From Clostridia bacterium (lineage in GTDB: Bacteria > Bacillota_A > Clostridia > Christensenellales > Borkfalkiaceae): 11,820 nt of DNA. The stretch is from positions 1 through 11,820 of the forward strand of contig JAFQBR010000275.1 in assembly GCA_017399665.1 (NCBI GenBank), given 5' to 3'. Below, in pieces: positions 7,635-11,820 of the stretch (its first letter is position 1; each line of letters starts with the position of its first letter). The notes below the pieces were generated by a model that was given only the letters and a program-made list of their open reading frames with translations, had not been told where the DNA came from and searched no databases. The translations under genes were made by a program, and so were the position numbers.

Positions 7635-7669
7635 AAAAGTCGCGATATAGGTTGATTAACGCGACTTTT
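7635..7669 (-). terminator. AEC permease terminator with motif copy 3 in its loop
   Basis: AAAAGTCGCG (7635-7644) pairs perfectly with CGCGACTTTT (7660-7669), a 10-bp stem 8 nt after the permease stop. On the minus strand it is followed by T6. The 15-nt loop is almost entirely the 16-base motif: the core TAATCAACCTATA (7646-7658) differs from the consensus core at one base. This is the clearest case of the motif lying in a terminator loop. Confidence 0.87.
7645..7660 (-). repeat. 16-base 3'-end motif, copy 3 (13/16)
   Basis: The minus strand reads GTTAATCAACCTATAT, with three differences from consensus, two of them in the outer bases. It sits in the sense orientation, about 17 nt after the permease stop, and fills the loop of the terminator hairpin. 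Confidence 0.6.
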
Positions 7670-7677
7670 GATATTTT

Positions 7678-8640
7678 TTAACTAATATACGGAATAAGCA
7701 AGTTTAACAGATAAAAAAGTATTGGTATTGTTAAAACAGATAAAAGCGTACTGCCTAAAGTGCAGGTAACAGCGCTGTGCGTATCGCCACCAAATTGATC
7801 AGCAAAGGTTGTTGCAAGCGACGCAGTTGGTACGGCAAACGCAATAAAGAAAGCATAGATAGCATCTACTTCAATGTTAAGTGCATTTATTACTATAACC
7901 CCAATAGCAACTGAAACAACAGGCATAACAATTAATTTAATCAACGAAACGTAATAAACAGTTTTGCTGTTAAATAACGATTTTATGGGTACGTCGGCAA
8001 GTTTTATGCCCAAAATCATCATTGAAAGCGGAGTTACAATGTTTTTAAGCCCGTCAGAAAAGGTTACAACTTCAGGAATATATTTTTTAATTCCTATCAA
8101 GTTTAAAACTATGCCGACGGCAAATGCAATAACAACAGGATTTATTACCGCCTTTTTAAAGCTAATTTTGCTTTTATCGCCAGAAATTAAATACGCGCCC
8201 ATTGTGTAAAGCATTATGTTGTTTATAATGTTAAACACCACAGCAACGGAAACAATAAAGGGATTATCTTTAAAAACAGCCATTGCTAAAGGGATACCCA
8301 AAAAACCGTTGTTAGAAAAGGTCATTGCAAAGCGCATAACTCCGCGCTTTTTTTCTTCTTTTTCCTTTGCGGCGAGCAATACTGTTAAAAAGAAAAATGC
8401 AAAAGTTATAATAATGCAAAACACAACGGCAGTTATGGCGGTTTTTGCAAACGATTTTGTAAGCTCTATACTTACTGTGCTAGACAAGATTAAAAAAGGC
8501 ATACCAACATAGGTCAAAACCTTAGAAAGGGCTAAGCTTTCACCTGTCTTTAACAATTTGCTTTTTACAAGTATAACTCCGGGTACGGCATAAGCCACAA
8601 AGAGTAATACGTTTTTAAGCATTATCCATAATGCGTCCAT
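7678..8640 (-). CDS. AEC (auxin efflux carrier) family transporter
   Basis: Inner-membrane permease of 320 aa with about ten hydrophobic segments arranged as two five-helix halves, as in the AEC family. Members export or take up small organic anions (malate, malonate and others); the substrate here cannot be read from sequence. Supporting stretches are the N-terminal AVPGVILVKSKLLK (18-31), GMPFLIL (46-52), SNNGFLGIPLA (108-118), ITPVxA-type residues around NPVVIAFAVGIVLN (167-180), TPLSMMILG (203-211) and AFAVPTASLATTFADQFGGD (267-286), which carries the helix-break residues of the second half. The ribosome site AAGGAG (about 8651-8656) is 9 nt before the ATG. It is a single-gene unit with its own promoter and terminator. 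No regulator is adjacent. Confidence 0.93.
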   Translation of the reverse strand: MDALWIMLKNVLLFVAYAVPGVILVKSKLLKTGESLALSKVLTYVGMPFLILSSTVSIELTKSFAKTAITAVVFCIIITFAFFFLTVLLAAKEKEEKKRGVMRFAMTFSNNGFLGIPLAMAVFKDNPFIVSVAVVFNIINNIMLYTMGAYLISGDKSKISFKKAVINPVVIAFAVGIVLNLIGIKKYIPEVVTFSDGLKNIVTPLSMMILGIKLADVPIKSLFNSKTVYYVSLIKLIVMPVVSVAIGVIVINALNIEVDAIYAFFIAFAVPTASLATTFADQFGGDTHSAVTCTLGSTLLSVLTIPILFYLLNLLIPYIS

Positions 8641-8663
8641 ACAAACAATTCTCCTTGCTCGTT

Positions 8664-8692
8664 ATTATACCACGATTTTACATATTTATCAA
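8664..8692 (-). promoter_or_regulatory. AEC permease promoter
   Basis: The minus strand has TTGATA (8687-8692), a 17-nt spacer and TATAAT (8664-8669) preceded by TGG (extended -10). The -35, spacing and extended -10 match the DUF4838-manA promoter closely. The leader is only about 20 nt and is mostly ribosome site. Confidence 0.8.
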
Positions 8693-8772
8693 CCTTTAAT
8701 ACTAACTAATAAAAAACCTCTCTCTTTATTATTTAAGATTTTTTTTGTTTTTCTTTTTGTAAAAAGTGTGTA

Positions 8773-8787
8773 TATAGGTCGATTATC
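8773..8787 (-). repeat. 16-base 3'-end motif, copy 4 (15/16), overlapping a stop codon
   Basis: The minus strand reads GATAATCGACCTATA, identical to the first 15 bases of the consensus. The TAA inside GATAATCG is the stop codon of the phosphodiesterase gene (8783-8785). A 6-bp AAAAAG/CTTTTT stem could enclose it. No stronger terminator is evident downstream of this gene before the permease promoter. Confidence 0.82.
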
Positions 8788-10549
8788 TTGCTTTTTGTTT
8801 ATTTTTACAAACAACTGTTGCGACCATTAAAAGCGCCAAAGATGCAAATTGTAAGCTAGCGTTTATGCTTGAATTACAACCACCACTATTTTCAACAACT
8901 TTTTGAACAGTTAAGGTTTGAGTATATAAACCAATTGGCATTTCCTTATAACAGATAACCTCATATCTATCATCATATTCTACGCATTGCTCTACCGTGC
9001 ATTCCAAAACATATTCTTTGCCTGAATAGTTAACAAAAATAACCTCTAACTTATCGCCAACAGCAAGGCTTTGTGCGCTCTTGCTTCCTTCAGCTAAATC
9101 CTTTGCATACATAGGTAGTTCTTCTGCAAAATCGGCATGATTGTTAGTTTGTCCAACGTAGCCGTTAAAAGTTCCTTCGCCAAATACGCCAAAAGTCCAA
9201 TACCAACCAATAATACCGTGATCTCGAAGAGCCTCGTTGAAGAATACGCTTGTATTTCCGCTACCAGTATTTACTGTAGTGTTATAAGCACCCATCCACT
9301 TTAAAACTTCCGGGAAAGTCTGTTCATTTGCGGTATTTAAGTTTGCTGTTGGAATTTCGGGCAATACTTCTTTCATTTCTGCAAGTATTTGAAGATTAAA
9401 TGAAATTACAACTATTTGCTTTTGAATTTGATGCTCGTAAATCTTTTCTTGCAAAACAGAAACTATTTCTTTATTAGAAGACTTAATTTCAAACACTAAA
9501 ACCACGTCTGATTCTTTTAATGTGGAAACAATATCATCAAAACAAGGTATTTCTTCTTCACCATAAAGGTCAAGCTTAAACTCTTGAATTTCTGCCAATG
9601 TTCTGCTTTCCACAGTACCAGATCCGTTTGTAGTGCGGTCTAAGGTATTGTCGTGCATCATAACGATTTGCTTATCTTTTGTTAAATAACCGTCAAACTC
9701 AACGTGGGTAGCGCCCTTTTCAATAGCCGCACGCAAACCGCTAACAGAGTTTTCGTTATATTCGTTAGGTAATCCCCTATGCGCAATATTAAAGGGCGTT
9801 CTTGTATAACCTTTTTTGTATTCTCTTAAAACGTCGTATGCCTTTGCGTAGTCACTAGTTACAATACCATACGCACCGCTATTTATACATTCATTTAGTA
9901 AAATGCCCGAATCATCAGTAACTCGTACCCAAACAGTTTTTAATCTTGCCTGAATGTAACGAACGTTTGTAATAGTTGCCATTGACTGAGGTATTACCGC
10001 AACGATAGCCTGATTTTCTTGCGTTGTTTTTACTACACGGTAAAGATCCGTTCTACCTTTATATTCAACAGCTCCTCTCACGTGTGAACATCCACTCGCA
10101 CTCTTTACTTTACTGATAAGCTCCGGTTTAGTAGAAATGATAGCAATATCTAAAACAGAATAGTTTTTAGTAATCATTTCTATGAAGGCATTTGCGCTTT
10201 CTTCGCTTTCTATTCTAACCATAAATAGGACCTGACTACCCAGCTCGCTTTTATGAAGAGTGACAAAATCGCTTATAACTTCACCGTTTTTATCTACTAC
10301 GTTAGCATTTTCATCAAAGCTAACTATAATATTAGAGGGCTTGGCGCTACTTTGCTTAACCGCCTCAAGTTCTTCCTCCGTTTCGATTTCGGTTACAACG
10401 GTAGGCGCGTTAACAATCAAAGTGTTTGCTTGATAAGAAGAGACTATTTCGTTGTTGTTTTCTAACGCTTTTACTTTAGTTATGCCTTGCATAGGCAATA
10501 AGGTTAAAGTTAACGCAAAAATAAAAATTAAAGCTAGAATTTTTTTCAT
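8783..10549 (-). CDS. secreted glycerophosphodiester phosphodiesterase (GDPD) with C-terminal GGC-TM-basic tail
   Basis: A 588-aa exported enzyme expected to cleave glycerophosphodiesters to glycerol 3-phosphate and an alcohol. Residues 1-28 are a signal peptide (MKK, hydrophobic core, cleavage near VKA). The catalytic GDPD barrel runs about 253-480: H257-R258 (NIAHRG), E284/D286 (HVEFDGYLT), H299 (MMHDNTLDRTTNGSG), E354/K356 (LVFEIK) and W451. Residues about 70-245 look like an extra, degenerate GDPD half: WVRVTDDSGILLNE followed by GAYGIVTSDYAKAYDVL resembles the closing strands of a GDPD, but no catalytic histidines precede it. A small beta-rich region (about 493-550) follows. The tail SGGCNSSI, a hydrophobic stretch (about 564-580) and CKNKQKAR looks like a sorting or anchoring signal. 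An AGGGGA site lies about 6 nt before the ATG. The gene forms its own unit. Confidence 0.92.
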   Translation of the reverse strand: MKKILALIFIFALTLTLLPMQGITKVKALENNNEIVSSYQANTLIVNAPTVVTEIETEEELEAVKQSSAKPSNIIVSFDENANVVDKNGEVISDFVTLHKSELGSQVLFMVRIESEESANAFIEMITKNYSVLDIAIISTKPELISKVKSASGCSHVRGAVEYKGRTDLYRVVKTTQENQAIVAVIPQSMATITNVRYIQARLKTVWVRVTDDSGILLNECINSGAYGIVTSDYAKAYDVLREYKKGYTRTPFNIAHRGLPNEYNENSVSGLRAAIEKGATHVEFDGYLTKDKQIVMMHDNTLDRTTNGSGTVESRTLAEIQEFKLDLYGEEEIPCFDDIVSTLKESDVVLVFEIKSSNKEIVSVLQEKIYEHQIQKQIVVISFNLQILAEMKEVLPEIPTANLNTANEQTFPEVLKWMGAYNTTVNTGSGNTSVFFNEALRDHGIIGWYWTFGVFGEGTFNGYVGQTNNHADFAEELPMYAKDLAEGSKSAQSLAVGDKLEVIFVNYSGKEYVLECTVEQCVEYDDRYEVICYKEMPIGLYTQTLTVQKVVENSGGCNSSINASLQFASLALLMVATVVCKNKQKAR

Positions 10550-10591
10550 AGTTTTCCCCTTTTATTTATATAATTATATAATGTTATTTTT

Positions 10592-10620
10592 ATTCTAGTT
10601 TAAAAAAAACTTATTGTCAA
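10592..10620 (-). promoter_or_regulatory. GDPD gene promoter
   Basis: The minus strand has TTGACA (10615-10620), a 17-nt spacer and TAGAAT (10592-10597). The consensus -35 and a -10 with one change support a housekeeping promoter, with a leader of about 35 nt. Confidence 0.7.
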
Positions 10621-10904
10621 TATAGCCCATCCATTTTAAGCTAATATTTTTGATATTTTATACGAAATTTTATTTTTTTTATTATCTTTTAAGAGTTGCT
10701 ATGTGGCTATTTTTTAAGAAAAACATCTTCAAGCGCCCTATTAGTTTTAACATAACAAAATACCTTGTTTTACCCATTAAATTCAAACTTGAAAAATGCG
10801 CAAAAAACAAAATTGTACACGGTTAAAAAATCAAAAAACATACGATAATCGACCTATAGATAGATTTTTAATTAAAAACTGTATAATAGCCAACTAAAAA
10901 AAAT
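10621..10904. other. AT-rich intergenic stretch, no supported gene
   Basis: This lies between the GDPD promoter and the TerB-like terminator. It holds motif copy 5 (10844-10859). A 41-codon plus-strand reading frame (10701-10826) starts with ATG after a poor AAGAG and encodes a basic, unremarkable peptide; I do not call it. A lone TATAAT (10882-10887) has no matching -35. Copy 5 falls 17 nt after the stop of that reading frame, so the stretch may hold a decayed gene or small RNA on the plus strand, but nothing proves it. Confidence 0.4.
10844..10859 (+). repeat. 16-base 3'-end motif, copy 5 (16/16)
   Basis: GATAATCGACCTATAG on the plus strand, an exact match to copy 2. AAAAATC (10826-10832) and GATTTTT (10863-10869) flank it and could close a hairpin with the motif in the loop. 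It is the only copy not sense-oriented behind a confident gene. With copy 4 it forms an inverted pair around the GDPD gene. Confidence 0.85.
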
Positions 10905-10934
10905 AAAAACGCTTGGGCATTACCAAGCGTTTTT
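10905..10934 (-). terminator. terminator of the TerB-like gene
   Basis: AAAAACGCTTGG (10905-10916), loop GCATTA and CCAAGCGTTTTT (10923-10934) form a perfect 12-bp stem, 13 nt after the stop codon at 10948. On the minus strand the stem is followed by a T-rich run, and the plus strand also has T6 then more T. It could work in both directions. Confidence 0.9.
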
Positions 10935-10947
10935 TGTTTTTTTTATT

Positions 10948-11373
10948 TTAGTGGCCTGCAGCTGCTGCTAGTTTTCTTATAAAAGCAACCTCTTCAACAG
11001 AAATTGTTTCGTCTACTGCCAAGAAGCAAGCACATAACGTTAGAACTTTTGCTTTTAATTTAACGTCTAAACTATCAACAACAGTATTTACAGCATTAAC
11101 CATCTCGTTTGTAGCGTAAGGTTGAACAAGTTTCAAAACAGCTTCCTTAGAAAGGCCAAAAATATCTGAGCAAAACTGCGCTTCAAGCGCTGTAAGCTTA
11201 TTATCTACTGCAAGGCTTGTTGCAAAAAATGCAACCATAATAGATTCTCCCTTGCCGTCATCTGCATAGTCATTAAAAATTGGAAGTAGATCGCAAATGG
11301 CAGCTTTTGCCATACCTACTAAATTTTCGTAAGGCTCGTTAACTATTTCTTGTAATATTTTTTTAATTTCCAT
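10948..11373 (-). CDS. TerB-like (tellurite-resistance TerB/DjlA fold) helical protein
   Basis: A 141-aa, all-helical, acidic, presumably cytoplasmic protein. It appears to contain two similar halves: about residues 46-73 (VAFFATSLAVDNKLTALEAQFCSDIFGL) and 112-138 (CACFLAVDETISVEEVAFIRKLAAA). Each has the pattern hydrophobic helix, A-V-D, short loop, then E and a hydrophobic helix. The D-x-x-I/L-x-x-x-E spacing is the hallmark of TerB-type domains, where acids can bind a metal. Tellurite resistance is not implied: single TerB-like proteins occur widely without ter operons, and no ter genes are nearby. The GGGAGA ribosome site (about 11382-11387) is 8 nt before the ATG. The gene is a single unit with a strong promoter and terminator. 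Assignment is by pattern only. Confidence 0.68.
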   Translation of the reverse strand: MEIKKILQEIVNEPYENLVGMAKAAICDLLPIFNDYADDGKGESIMVAFFATSLAVDNKLTALEAQFCSDIFGLSKEAVLKLVQPYATNEMVNAVNTVVDSLDVKLKAKVLTLCACFLAVDETISVEEVAFIRKLAAAAGH

Positions 11374-11403
11374 ATTCGTTTTCTCCCGAATTTTTATAAA
11401 CAG

Positions 11404-11433
11404 ATTATAGCACAGCGTGATTTATTTTGTCAA
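11404..11433 (-). promoter_or_regulatory. TerB-like gene promoter
   Basis: The minus strand has TTGACA (11428-11433), an 18-nt spacer and TATAAT (11404-11409) preceded by TGC (extended -10). Both hexamers are consensus, so expression is expected to be high. The leader is about 25 nt. Confidence 0.82.
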
Positions 11434-11457
11434 GAATTGTAAAAGTTAAAAAAGATA

Positions 11458-11487
11458 GGCAAGGATAAAATTTGTTTTATCCCTGCC
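11458..11487 (-). terminator. hairpin terminator upstream of the TerB-like unit
   Basis: GGCAAGGATAAAA (11458-11470), loop TTTG and TTTTATCCCTGCC (11475-11487) make a 13-bp stem with one A-C mismatch. On the minus strand it is followed within 4 nt by T6. It would end transcription entering from the right, that is from a gene or from the repeat array beyond it. The plus strand has only T4 after the stem. Confidence 0.72.
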
Positions 11488-11521
11488 CTTTTGCTACTTG
11501 GTAATCAAAATAGCGGAAGTT

Positions 11522-11820
11522 TTTATTGTAAATAAGGTTTAGATGCGAGTTAGATTGACAAAAGCGAGCATTGACTGAAGGGAGTGTACTTCTTGCGTAC
11601 ATGACCGAAAGCAAGCACAAGCTTTTGCCGATATTCTAAAATAGCAAGTTTTACTGTAAATAAGTTTTAGATGCGAGTAAGACGAGGCGTTTTGTTTTTA
11701 ACCGCAGGGAGCGTACTTTGTGTACGCAGGAATGTGGGTAAAAACAAAAGAACAAAGTATTGCGTAGCAGATAAAGTTTATTGTAAATAAGTTTTAGATG
11801 CAAGTTAGTGGCTTAAAAAT
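11522..11820. repeat. array of 32-bp direct repeats with hairpin-bearing ~95-bp spacers (continues off right edge)
   Basis: Three copies of a 32-bp repeat lie at 11522-11553, 11650-11681 and 11777-11808, 128 and 127 bp apart. Each reads TTTAY, TGTAAATAAG, KTTTAG, ATGCRAGTWAG, with only one to three differences between copies. The spacers (96 and 95 bp) differ in most bases but share AGGGAG at the same offset (11579-11584 and 11706-11711), followed by a short GTAC-based stem-loop. Outer inverted repeats enclose this in both spacers, but their sequences differ. The period is not a multiple of three and no frame spans the array, so it is not protein-coding. The third copy is followed by the start of another variable spacer cut by the window. 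I do not recognise the family. Confidence 0.82.
11690..11749. repeat. long hairpin in repeat-array spacer 2
   Basis: TTTTGTTTTTA (11690-11700) pairs perfectly with TAAAAACAAAA (11739-11749). After one mismatch the stem continues with CCGCA (11702-11706) against TGTGG (11733-11737). Inside is a second stem, GCGTAC (11711-11716) with GTACGC (11722-11727) and loop TTTGT. The equivalent in spacer 1 has CAAAAGC (11559-11565) with GCTTTTG (11621-11627) outside and TGTAC/GTACA (11585-11589 with 11597-11601) inside. Confidence 0.7.

Noticed and set aside
10701..10826. 41-codon plus-strand reading frame with an ATG and motif copy 5 placed 17 nt after its stop
   Set aside because: The ribosome site is poor, the region is very AT-rich, and the peptide has no recognisable domain. 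Kept only as a hint in the intergenic entry.
11522..11808. CRISPR array
   Set aside because: The repeat is 32 bp but spacers are 95-96 bp, share an internal AGGGAG stem-loop and are self-complementary. No cas genes are visible.
11522..11820. Integron attC/VCR-type array (similar unit length)
   Set aside because: I could not find the paired RYYYAAC/GTTRRRY core sites, and there are no cassette reading frames.

Overview
This is a low-GC (roughly 35-40 %) bacterial chromosome segment that reads as a Firmicutes/Clostridia-type genome, probably an uncultured gut-type lineage. The support is: an RpoB rifampicin-region sequence of the Firmicutes form (MDQTNP); a RqcP (YabO) ribosome-quality-control protein; strong AGGAG ribosome sites; and many near-consensus sigma-A promoters (TTGAYA-17/18-TATAAT), most with an extended -10 TG. 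I cannot assign a genus.

Layout. Positions 1-3020 (minus) hold the first 1006 codons of rpoB, which runs off the left edge. It stands alone behind tandem promoters and a leader of about 160 nt, and diverges from a plus-strand group: rqcP, a short inorganic-pyrophosphatase-like protein, and a fused ispDF gene of the MEP isoprenoid pathway. Convergent to these are minus-strand units: a DUF4838-type TIM-barrel protein with manA (one operon, sugar metabolism); an AEC-family permease; a secreted glycerophosphodiester phosphodiesterase with a possible C-terminal sorting signal; and a small TerB-like helical protein. Each minus-strand unit has its own promoter, and most have a hairpin terminator. 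No single pathway links the genes. The right half is a series of short independent units.

Two things are not explained by the genes. First, a 16-base motif (GATAATCGACCTATAG) occurs five times in 5.5 kb with 0-3 mismatches. Four copies lie just after stop codons, in the sense orientation, and at least two sit in the loop of a terminator hairpin. Second, the last 300 bases begin an array of 32-bp direct repeats separated by 95-96-bp spacers. Each spacer carries an inverted repeat around a conserved AGGGAG-stem-loop, with one base-pair covariation between copies. The array continues past the right edge. I do not recognise either element as a named family. They are the best candidates for something undescribed here.
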